A stretch of DNA of 5,893 nt from Methylococcaceae bacterium (GTDB lineage: Bacteria; Pseudomonadota; Gammaproteobacteria; Methylococcales; Methylomonadaceae): the NCBI GenBank assembly GCA_003542275.1, contig DPKY01000108.1, positions 1 to 5,893 of the forward strand, read 5' to 3'. A program made the position numbers and the translations under genes. Of the stretch, positions 1 to 5,456 are shown piece after piece. How positions within the stretch are numbered: position 1 is the stretch's first letter; each line of letters begins with the position of its first letter. The notes below the pieces were generated by a model. The model was not told where the DNA came from. It did not search any database and saw nothing but the letters and a program-made list of their open reading frames with translations.

Positions 1-1
1 A

Positions 2-310
2 AACTTTTACCAGACAGGTTCTAAACTTTTTGGTATTGATGTTGCCGACTTGCTAACGTTAACCGTAAAAAATACATTCAATGTCATCAGTGATTCAGGA
101 ACACAAAATATCAATGACTCGGGTACACGAAATACGGGCATACTCAATCATTTTGACATATACAACTCAAATTCTGATGAATTAGTTGAATTAAAACACG
201 AGATTGAAAAGCTAAAACTTATCATTGATAATTTACAAAATACGGTCACTATGCAACACGACGAGATTACCTACCTCAAAAGTATCATTGAATTAGTCAA
301 GGCAAAATAA
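2..310 (+). CDS. 3' end of a probable XRE-family helix-turn-helix regulator (partial, enters from left edge)
   Basis: The reading frame is open from the first complete codon at position 2 to a TAA at 308-310, giving 102 residues. A start at the TTG at 50 is possible but needless, because the frame continues upstream without a stop. The first residues, FYQTGSKLFGIDVADLL, look like the last helix of an HTH_3/XRE DNA-binding domain, which typically ends in a 'lfgvsvddLL' pattern. Next comes a polar linker with a short tandem repeat (SDSGTQNINDSGTRNTG, about residues 30-46). The tail from about residue 59 is a leucine/isoleucine-rich amphipathic helix (ELVELKHEIEKLKLIIDNLQ and onward) that looks like a coiled coil, presumably for oligomerisation. 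Regulators of this layout are common among phage-type and chromosomal XRE repressors. The assignment rests on one helix and overall architecture, since the recognition helix lies outside the window. It could instead be another coiled-coil protein. Confidence 0.6.
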   Translation, partial: NFYQTGSKLFGIDVADLLTLTVKNTFNVISDSGTQNINDSGTRNTGILNHFDIYNSNSDELVELKHEIEKLKLIIDNLQNTVTMQHDEITYLKSIIELVKAK

Positions 311-574
311 CAAGTCATTTACTTAAAATTCGCATTTAAAAACAAATAATTAAAAAATTTTTCGAGTTCACCACTAATTGTTAAATTAACCATAAGTTAC
401 ACAAACATTTTTATATTCTCAGCATTTTCTTTGTTACAAAATAAATATCTTATGGCAGCATCAACAATGAAAAATACAGCCGTATTGTTTCTATTTTTCT
501 ATTCTCAACTGTTTTAGCTCTGCGGTGAGTCAACATATCCCTTTATTTACTTCACATTAACTTAAAATATAACC
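311..574. other. AT-rich intergenic region without a convincing gene
   Basis: This 264-base gap separates the regulator fragment from rimI. It is clearly richer in A and T than the flanking genes. It holds a perfect odd palindrome, GTTAAATTAAC at 380-390, and a 21-codon hydrophobic open frame at 452-517 with no Shine-Dalgarno. There is no strong intrinsic terminator after position 310: only a 4-bp AAGT/ACTT stem at 312-324 and an A6T5 run near 355. A -10-like TAAAAT lies at 563-568 just before rimI, but I find no matching -35. The promoter of rimI is therefore probably somewhere in this gap, but I cannot place it. Confidence 0.6.
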
Positions 575-1120
575 ATGCGCGACCTATTAGACCGATTAAA
601 AGATTTTGTTATTTATGATGCCGATGTGGAATTTTACGCCAAAGTATTTCCCGAATCGGTCGGACGCAAAGAATTGATGCGTCTGCGTAAAATGAACCGC
701 TCAGATTTGCCCCAAGTGGTTGCCATTGAACAAGCCAGTTATCAATTCCCATGGGGAGAAGATATTTTTCGAGATTGCCTCAATATGCGTTACCAAAACT
801 GGGTATGCGAAATTGGCGACGAAATACTCGGTTATGGGATTATGAGCATGGCGGTGGGTGAAGCGCATATTTTAAATTTATGTATCGCGCCCAAAGAGCA
901 ACGCCAAGGTATTGGACGAAAAATTTTAGAACATCTCATTTCAGTGGCTTACAGCGAAGCGGAAACGCTATTTTTAGAAGTGCGTCCAACCAATATACAC
1001 GCCATCGCGCTGTATGAATCCATCGGATTTAACGAAATTGGCGTGCGCAGAAATTATTATCCTGCCGAAAATAATCACCGTGAAGATGCACTCATGCTTG
1101 CGCTAACGCTTATCAAGTAG
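575..1120 (+). CDS. rimI: Ribosomal protein S18-alanine N-acetyltransferase RimI
   Basis: RimI is a cytoplasmic GNAT-family enzyme that transfers acetyl from acetyl-CoA to the N-terminal alanine of ribosomal protein S18. The 181-residue product carries the family landmarks: FPW at 58-60; the acetyl-CoA pyrophosphate loop QRQGIGRK at 109-116; LEVRPTN at 134-140; ALYESIGF at 145-152; and RRNYYP at 158-163 followed by REDALMLAL. Glu135 and Tyr147 align with the catalytic Glu103 and Tyr115 of enterobacterial RimI. The protein is about 33 residues longer than the usual 148. The RimI core begins only near residue 35, where in-frame ATGs lie at 677 and 692. None of the three possible starts has a good Shine-Dalgarno. 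I keep 575 because the codons of the extension look coding. The last 18 bases overlap the 3' end of the convergent LtaS-like gene. No tsaB or holD, frequent rimI neighbours, is present. Confidence 0.93.
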   Translation: MRDLLDRLKDFVIYDADVEFYAKVFPESVGRKELMRLRKMNRSDLPQVVAIEQASYQFPWGEDIFRDCLNMRYQNWVCEIGDEILGYGIMSMAVGEAHILNLCIAPKEQRQGIGRKILEHLISVAYSEAETLFLEVRPTNIHAIALYESIGFNEIGVRRNYYPAENNHREDALMLALTLIK

Positions 1121-2908
1121 CGGGCGGGTAAATTGTTCACCGATAAATAAATCATTGCTCACCACTCTCACCTGCTCCACCCAAGCCAGCGAGCGAGCGC
1201 AGTCTCGGGAATAAGGCGGCGCTTTACACACCGCAATTCGCCCATCAGCCCATTCATCAAAATGCAATCCTGTTAATGGTCGTATGCGTCCATTGTCGGG
1301 CGGTGTGGTGTAATCCATGATGGTGGGTTGATGAATGCCCAGCAGACTCAAAATCAATTTAGGCACTTGATAAAGCGGCAAACGCCCCACTTTTAAAGCG
1401 CCCTTTTGACCATCAATGATAAGCAGCGGCGTGCTAACGTAAGATTTGAACATTTCGTCAGAAAAATCACCTCGACTATTTTTCAACACATCCGATTCAA
1501 CATAACCGGCAAAATGCTCTCCTAAAAAGGGCAGATGGTCACCAAAGGCGACAATAATACCGTCGGGATCGCTTTTTTGTAGATTTTTAAGAAAGTCTAC
1601 CAATTCGCGCGATTTGTAATAGGTTGTATTCGCATACCCATTCACCTCATCCACTTTTGAATTACTGGTAATTTGTGGCGGACGATTTTCATTTAAAGGG
1701 TAATCCCAATGCCCAAAATACGTCACGATGTAATCAAGAAGCGGCGTTTTTGCCTCAAGCGTACTGGCAATTTTCCCTAGCACTTGACGATACAGCGAGC
1801 TATCACCTAAAAATTCACGGTTGATATCATCAAGCTCAAAATCTTTTTCTGACCAATACGTTTGAAAACCCACGCGATGATACGCATTCACGCGATTCCA
1901 AAAAACGGGAACATTAGGGTGTGATACGACGGTTTTATAGCCTTTATCGGCAAGTAAACGCGGCAAACAAGGCACGTCATTTAATAATTGACGCTCAAAT
2001 TTCACGGTATTTTTCATCACGGGAAAACCGCATAACACCTCAAATTCTGAATTGGCTGTCATGCCAGCAAAGACAGGCACCAGTGCAACAGAATGGTCTG
2101 CGGTGTTCCAAAGTTTGCGAAAATCCTCTGAGAGCGGATTTTGACTAAAGGTCACTTTTTTCAGATTGTTGGCATCCCAAAAAGATTCAAGCAACACAAT
2201 ATGTACATTGCGCGGTTTGAAATCTTGCGTGGCCGCTGGCGTGTCTATAGCGACCTGTTGAGAGAGTAGCTGATTCGCTGCGCCTCGCGCCACGTCAATA
2301 TCAGGGGCTTTATCGGCAATAAGAAAATAACGCGCTGTTTCGAGCAAGGTGTGAATAGTTGCCCCTTGCCAGAGATAATTTGACCGCTGATCCCACTCTT
2401 TGGTGCCGACATAAGTATCAATAGGGTAGACAATCAGATTAGGCTGATAGATGACGGTAAGCGTTAACAGCCCGCCTGCCACGCCGCCAAGGTAATTGTG
2501 GAGGCGTCGAAGTTTAAAATTAAAAAACAGCAAACTTCCCAGCGCCACGAGCGGCAGCGCTAGCGCAAAAAACTTCCAGCCGCTTAAAATCAAAAGTAAT
2601 GAGCGTAAGGCAAAAATATCGTCTGGCATGAGCGGCCCGCCAAAAAACGCGATTTTAATCGGATTCCCAATATATAACACACCCATAATCAGCGCGTGCA
2701 ACACAAAAAATATCCATGCCCGCCGCGACAGTGCGTACAAGATATACGCTAAAATCAGTTGAACAAAACAGTCCAGCGGCACCGACGCAGGCTCAATGGC
2801 CACATCAAATTCAACGACACTCACGCCATAGTACACGGCATAAAGTAGCAACGTTGAATAAAGAGGCAAAAATAGCGCGTGACGATGCAAAAAGGCGTGT
2901 TTAGTCAT
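1103..2908 (-). CDS. LtaS/OpgB-type membrane phosphoglycerol (or phosphoethanolamine) transferase-like protein
   Basis: The product, 601 residues from the ATG at 2908, is an inner-membrane protein with an extracytoplasmic catalytic domain of the alkaline phosphatase/sulfatase superfamily. About five hydrophobic segments lie near residues 10-30, 46-61, 64-82, 112-130 and 140-157, then a linker, then the enzyme domain from about 230. Visible catalytic elements match LtaS: Glu241 in VLLESFWD, the nucleophile Thr284 in FAGMTANSEFE, and Asp457-His458 in AFGDHLPF; His400 in YFGHWDYP may be a substrate ligand. Relatives transfer glycerol phosphate from phosphatidylglycerol to lipoteichoic acid in Gram-positives or to periplasmic glucans in Gram-negatives; the acceptor here is unknown. 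A TTG three codons upstream (2917) could also start it, but neither site has a Shine-Dalgarno. It lies 58 bases behind pqqC on the same strand, so co-transcription is likely. The 3' end overlaps rimI by 18 bases. Confidence 0.87.
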   Translation of the reverse strand: MTKHAFLHRHALFLPLYSTLLLYAVYYGVSVVEFDVAIEPASVPLDCFVQLILAYILYALSRRAWIFFVLHALIMGVLYIGNPIKIAFFGGPLMPDDIFALRSLLLILSGWKFFALALPLVALGSLLFFNFKLRRLHNYLGGVAGGLLTLTVIYQPNLIVYPIDTYVGTKEWDQRSNYLWQGATIHTLLETARYFLIADKAPDIDVARGAANQLLSQQVAIDTPAATQDFKPRNVHIVLLESFWDANNLKKVTFSQNPLSEDFRKLWNTADHSVALVPVFAGMTANSEFEVLCGFPVMKNTVKFERQLLNDVPCLPRLLADKGYKTVVSHPNVPVFWNRVNAYHRVGFQTYWSEKDFELDDINREFLGDSSLYRQVLGKIASTLEAKTPLLDYIVTYFGHWDYPLNENRPPQITSNSKVDEVNGYANTTYYKSRELVDFLKNLQKSDPDGIIVAFGDHLPFLGEHFAGYVESDVLKNSRGDFSDEMFKSYVSTPLLIIDGQKGALKVGRLPLYQVPKLILSLLGIHQPTIMDYTTPPDNGRIRPLTGLHFDEWADGRIAVCKAPPYSRDCARSLAWVEQVRVVSNDLFIGEQFTRPLLDKR

Positions 2909-2966
2909 AAAAATCAAGGAAAATTGAGTGAAGCGTGGTGAGGGTGCGCTGAAAAATTAAGCCATT

Positions 2967-3698
2967 TTACGGTTTTTCAACGTTAAAATAAGGCGGCATA
3001 TTATCAATGTACGCCAAATACATGGCATCAGCCATCGTCCATAAAACATCTAATTTGAATTTTAAAATAGCCAGCATACGGTGCTGTTGCTCGCGCGTTT
3101 TATACCAATCAAGCGTAATGGCAAGGCCATGATCAACGTCACGTCGCGCTTCGGTTAAGCGTTTGCGAAAATAGTTATAGCCTTCACTATCCACCCAAGG
3201 GTAATGCTGTGGCCAATTGTCGAGGCGTTGCTGATGAATTTTGGGGGCAAATAATTCCGTGAGTGAGGAACTGGCCGCCTCATGCCACTCAGCACGCCGC
3301 GCAAAATTGACATACGCATCCACCGCAAAACGCACACCTGGCAGCACATACTTAAGCGAGGTGATGTCCTCGCGTGACAGCCCAACAGCAATGCCGAGTT
3401 GAATCCACGCCTCAATTCCGCCCACATCCCCCTCGTGTCCATCATGGTCTAAAATGCGTTGTGTCCATTTCGCACGCGTTTCACGATCAGGGCAATTAGC
3501 GAGAATATTAGCGTCTTTGATGGGAATACTCACTTGATAATAAAAACGATTCGCCACCCAGCCTTGCAGCTGCGCTTGGGTGAGCTTCCCTTCATTCATT
3601 AGCGTGTGATAAGGATGGTGAATATGATAAAACTTCTCCATGCCGCGCAGTTGTGCTTCAAATTCATCGCGTGTCCAAGGCGTCATTTCTGTGGTCAT
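2967..3698 (-). CDS. pqqC: Pyrroloquinoline-quinone synthase PqqC
   Basis: PqqC is a cofactor-free cytoplasmic oxidase that closes the ring and carries out the eight-electron oxidation of AHQQ to PQQ, the final step of PQQ synthesis. The 243-residue product matches the Klebsiella enzyme almost throughout, for example FYHIHHPYH at 23-31, [10 protein letters not shown] at 46-55, RILDHDG at 81-87, [12 protein letters not shown] at 118-129, SSLTELFAP at 144-152 and WPQHYPW at 162-168. Active-site positions known from the Klebsiella structure are kept with an offset of one: Tyr24, His25, Arg51, Gln55, Lys61, His85, Tyr129, Glu148, His155, Arg180 and Lys215. The full set argues for a true PqqC rather than a TenA- or CADD-like relative. 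No pqqA, B, D or E is visible on either side, which is unusual because pqqC normally sits in a pqqABCDE cluster. The ATG at 3698 has only a weak ribosome binding site. Confidence 0.96.
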   Translation of the reverse strand: MTTEMTPWTRDEFEAQLRGMEKFYHIHHPYHTLMNEGKLTQAQLQGWVANRFYYQVSIPIKDANILANCPDRETRAKWTQRILDHDGHEGDVGGIEAWIQLGIAVGLSREDITSLKYVLPGVRFAVDAYVNFARRAEWHEAASSSLTELFAPKIHQQRLDNWPQHYPWVDSEGYNYFRKRLTEARRDVDHGLAITLDWYKTREQQHRMLAILKFKLDVLWTMADAMYLAYIDNMPPYFNVEKP

Positions 3699-3740
3699 GT
3701 TAGATTGCTCGTTATTGAATTACGTTAAATAAAACGCGCT

Positions 3741-3769
3741 ATGCTAAACCAAGCCCGTCAATTGAACAA
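3741..3769 (-). promoter_or_regulatory. Possible sigma70 promoter of pqqC
   Basis: Read on the minus strand, a -35-like TTGTTC (3764-3769) and a -10-like TAGCAT (3741-3746) are separated by 17 bases. They lie about 43 bases upstream of the pqqC start. The matches to consensus are 3/6 and 4/6, so this is a weak candidate picked mainly for its spacing and position. Confidence 0.25.
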
Positions 3770-3818
3770 GATAACACCTCGCATACCGTTATTTTAATCA
3801 CGTGAATGCGCTGTTTTT

Positions 3819-3846
3819 TTGAGTCTGTCCGTTTTAGGGCTATAAT
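3819..3846 (+). promoter_or_regulatory. Sigma70 promoter of the ubiE operon
   Basis: A perfect -10 TATAAT (3841-3846) is preceded after 16 bases by TTGAGT (3819-3824), a 4/6 match to the -35 consensus. The expected transcript start, near 3853, leaves a leader of about 48 bases before the ubiE ATG. The promoter is divergent from pqqC within the same 202-base gap. Confidence 0.6.
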
Positions 3847-3888
3847 CAACCCCTATTACTTTAAAAATTTCTTACTTTGCTTATCCCC

Positions 3889-3894
3889 AAGGAA
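3889..3894 (+). promoter_or_regulatory. Ribosome binding site that fixes the ubiE start
   Basis: AAGGAA lies six bases before the ATG at 3901. This supports that ATG over the in-frame TTG at 3877, which would add eight residues absent from the family and has no Shine-Dalgarno. Confidence 0.7.
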
Positions 3895-3900
3895 ATATCT

Positions 3901-4647
3901 ATGACGCAAAACACTACGCATTTTGGCTTTAAAGAAGTCGCCACGCAAGACAAAGTCAAATTAGTTCGCGGCGTTTTTGATTCTGTTGCCAAGCGTTATG
4001 ACATCATGAATGACCTCATGTCGGGGGGCGTGCATCGTATTTGGAAACGCATTGCTGTGGATTTGAGTCAAGTACACGCTGGCTATAGCGTTTTAGATTT
4101 AGCGGGCGGGACGGGAGATTTAACCACTCTTTTTAGTGCGCGTGTGAGGGAGAGTGGTCAGGTGGTGCTCGCTGATATTAACGCAGCGATGCTAAACACC
4201 GGGCGCGATCGCCTTATTGATCGCGGTTTGGTGAGCAATATTCGCTACGCGCAAGTCAACGCAGAATGTTTACCTTTTGCTGACAATACGTTTGATTGTG
4301 TGTGCATTGGCTTTGGACTGCGCAATGTTACCGACAAGGCCGCCGCGTTGCGGTCTATGCACCGTGTTTTAAAACCAGGCGGGTGCGTAATTGTCCTAGA
4401 GTTTTCACACCCCATCGACCCCATCACCGAAAAAGTGTACGATTTTTATTCTTTTAAATTGCTTCCCAAAATTGGCAAATTCGTTGCTAACGATGAAGAC
4501 AGCTACCGTTACTTGGCAGAATCTATTCGTATGCACCCAAAGCAAGAAGCATTAAAAACCATGATGCAAGAGGCAGGTCTTGAGCGCTGTGAATTTTTTA
4601 ATATGACGCAAGGCATTGTTGCCGTGCACCGTGGCTATAAAATTTAA
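3901..4647 (+). CDS. ubiE: Ubiquinone/menaquinone biosynthesis C-methyltransferase UbiE
   Basis: UbiE is a cytoplasmic SAM-dependent methyltransferase. It methylates the ring carbon of DDMQ to DMQ in ubiquinone synthesis and of demethylmenaquinone in menaquinone synthesis. The 248-residue product is close to the 251 of E. coli and matches along its whole length. Visible are the N-terminal THFGF (6-10); the UbiE/COQ5 signature [18 protein letters not shown] (33-50); SAM motif [10 protein letters not shown] (65-73); the acidic ADIN (91-94) expected to bind the SAM ribose; LPFADNTFD (124-132); FGLRNVTD (138-145); the post-motif RVLKPGG (155-161); the second signature block around [14 protein letters not shown] (200-213); and the terminal HRGYKI. 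The start is set by AAGGAA six bases upstream. One base separates its stop from the next ATG, so the two are very probably translated in a coupled way. Q-pathway use is more likely given the ubiJ-like neighbour; menaquinone use cannot be excluded. Confidence 0.98.
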   Translation: MTQNTTHFGFKEVATQDKVKLVRGVFDSVAKRYDIMNDLMSGGVHRIWKRIAVDLSQVHAGYSVLDLAGGTGDLTTLFSARVRESGQVVLADINAAMLNTGRDRLIDRGLVSNIRYAQVNAECLPFADNTFDCVCIGFGLRNVTDKAAALRSMHRVLKPGGCVIVLEFSHPIDPITEKVYDFYSFKLLPKIGKFVANDEDSYRYLAESIRMHPKQEALKTMMQEAGLERCEFFNMTQGIVAVHRGYKI

Positions 4648-4648
4648 T

Positions 4649-4876
4649 ATGCGCTTAGAAAGCCTTTTTCAAGCAGGGTATGCGTGGCACACACAAGTGC
4701 TGACAACGCTCAAGCAAAATATGGTTGAATTTTTGCAAGAAGAAACGCGTGATTTACCCGCCAGTGCTGAAGTAGAGAGCTTTTGTGCGCAACTTGCTCA
4801 GTTAGGCCATGATGTACAACAGTTAAACGAGCGCGTTGCACATCTCGCCTCAACAACCCTCCCCTTAAAAAAATAA
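4649..4876 (+). CDS. ubiJ: Short UbiJ-like ubiquinone-synthesis accessory protein lacking the SCP2 domain
   Basis: This 75-residue product starts one base after the ubiE stop, where ubiJ (yigP) sits in the ubiE-ubiJ-ubiB operon. Residues 31-67 align by eye, without gaps, to the C-terminal tail of E. coli UbiJ as I remember it: the shared pattern is EE-x-R-x2-P-x3-EV-x2-F, then a heptad-like helix with conserved V, L, R and L (about 12 identities in 37). The remainder is a predicted amphipathic helix (2-29) and a short basic tail, with no Trp- or Gly-rich globular core. E. coli UbiJ has 201 residues, with an N-terminal SCP2 lipid-binding domain that is wholly missing here. The last 50 residues of UbiJ have been reported to suffice for ubiquinone-8 synthesis, so a minimal protein could work. 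It lacks a Shine-Dalgarno, fitting translational coupling to ubiE. A TTG at 4616 is a less likely start. The alternative is an unrelated coiled-coil protein, for example UbiK-like. Confidence 0.65.
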   Translation: MRLESLFQAGYAWHTQVLTTLKQNMVEFLQEETRDLPASAEVESFCAQLAQLGHDVQQLNERVAHLASTTLPLKK

Positions 4877-4902
4877 AATAATAACAAAAATAGGACTCCC
4901 CC

Positions 4903-5325
4903 ATGCTGATTGGACAAATTGAATCTTACGATAATGAAAGACAAACGGGTATTGTAAAAAGCCAAGACGATTATTTTGAGTTTGATCACGTCAGCTGGCA
5001 ATCTACCGTACCACCAGATCAAGGCGATGAAGTCACTTTTGACGTTAATAGTGAAGATGGCACTGTTTTGAATATGCGCCTTATTGCGGATTCGATAAAA
5101 CCCGTTGAAGCGGTAAAAAGTCGCTGGATAGCAACGCTACTCGCTTTATTTTTAGGCGCGGTGGGAGCACATCGTTTTTATTTAGGCTACTACAAACTGG
5201 GCCTAGCTCAAGTGGCGTTGACCATTCTAACGCACGGTTATGGCGTCATTTGGGGATTTATCGACACGATTCTACTTTTTGCTGGCCACATCAACAAAGA
5301 CGCCAAAAAACGCCCTTTGAAATAA
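4903..5325 (+). CDS. Cold-shock-like OB domain fused to a TM2 membrane domain
   Basis: The 140-residue product has two parts. Residues 2-59 resemble a cold-shock/S1-type OB fold: GQIESYDNERQTGIVKSQDD and YFEFDHVSW, then a P-x2-GDEV-x-F pattern near 38-46, as in proteins that bind single-stranded nucleic acid. Residues 73-128 are a TM2 domain: a charged SRW entry, a first membrane segment (76-88), the GAHRFYLGYYKLG signature (88-100) and a second segment (about 102-127) with the family's W-G-x-I-D in WGFID (117-121). The function of bacterial TM2 proteins is largely unknown. The aromatic RNP motifs of true cold-shock proteins are only partly present, so nucleic-acid binding is inference. AGGA (4892-4895) lies seven bases before the ATG. 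The gene starts 26 bases after the ubiJ-like stop with no terminator between, so it probably belongs to the ubiE operon, in the place where ubiB would be expected. Confidence 0.82.
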   Translation: MLIGQIESYDNERQTGIVKSQDDYFEFDHVSWQSTVPPDQGDEVTFDVNSEDGTVLNMRLIADSIKPVEAVKSRWIATLLALFLGAVGAHRFYLGYYKLGLAQVALTILTHGYGVIWGFIDTILLFAGHINKDAKKRPLK

Positions 5326-5331
5326 GGGGCG
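5305..5331 (-). terminator. Possible minus-strand terminator at the end of the TM2 gene
   Basis: The segments CGCCCTTT (5311-5318) and AAGGGGCG (5324-5331) form an eight-pair stem with one G-U pair and a five-base loop. Read on the minus strand, this hairpin is followed at once by six T residues (complement of A at 5305-5310), which is the canonical terminator form. It would stop antisense transcription entering the TM2 gene. No minus-strand gene is visible just upstream of it, so its use is uncertain. Confidence 0.4.
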
Positions 5332-5356
5332 AGGGGATGTCCGCCCGCTTTTTTTT
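5327..5356 (+). terminator. Rho-independent terminator of the ubiE operon
   Basis: A stem GGGCG (5327-5331) pairs with CGCCC (5342-5346) across a ten-base loop and is followed by eight T residues (5349-5356). It lies directly after the stop of the TM2 gene. The stem is short but all G-C. Confidence 0.55.
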
Positions 5357-5384
5357 AAATATGACAACGATTATTTGCAGTGTA

Positions 5385-5413
5385 TTGAGAGATGTTATTA
5401 TAATAACTATAAA
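5385..5413 (+). promoter_or_regulatory. Sigma70 promoter of the SRPBCC gene
   Basis: TTGAGA (5385-5390) and TATAAA (5408-5413) each match consensus at five of six positions and are 17 bases apart. A second -10-like TATAAT at 5399-5404 pairs less well with TTGCAG (5375-5380) at 18 bases. The promoter lies after the operon terminator, so this gene is a separate transcription unit. Confidence 0.65.
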
Positions 5414-5416
5414 ACC

Positions 5417-5449
5417 AAGCAATTAACTTGGTAATTAAGCTTTAGGAGG
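5417..5449 (+). promoter_or_regulatory. Leader stem-loop and strong Shine-Dalgarno of the SRPBCC gene
   Basis: An imperfect hairpin pairs AAGC (5417-5420) with GCTT (5439-5442) and AATTA (5421-5425) with TAATT (5432-5436), with a two-base bulge. It ends just before AGGAGG (5444-5449), which is seven bases from the ATG at 5457. The spacing selects that ATG over the out-of-frame ATG at 5452, which lies only two bases from the Shine-Dalgarno. Confidence 0.5.
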
Positions 5450-5456
5450 AAATGGT

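Noticed and set aside
452..517. A 21-codon hydrophobic peptide frame (MAASTMKNTAVLFLFFYSQLF)
   Set aside because: It looks like a short membrane peptide, but it has no Shine-Dalgarno or clear promoter and lies in AT-rich sequence where such hydrophobic frames arise by chance.
3877..3900. Upstream TTG start extending UbiE by eight residues
   Set aside because: It has no Shine-Dalgarno, while the ATG at 3901 has AAGGAA at six bases and gives the usual family length.
3699..3900. Possible pqqA next to pqqC
   Set aside because: I looked for a roughly 20-30 residue frame with the Glu-x3-Tyr motif just upstream of pqqC on the minus strand and found none.
4204..4225. Seven-base inverted repeat CGCGATC/GATCGCG inside ubiE
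   Set aside because: It encodes the normal residues RDRLIDR of the protein; repeated Arg/Asp codons explain the symmetry.
4710..5022. Two minus-strand open frames over the ubiJ-like and TM2 genes
   Set aside because: They overlap real + strand genes, have no ribosome binding sites and show low-complexity translations derived from the A-rich gap.
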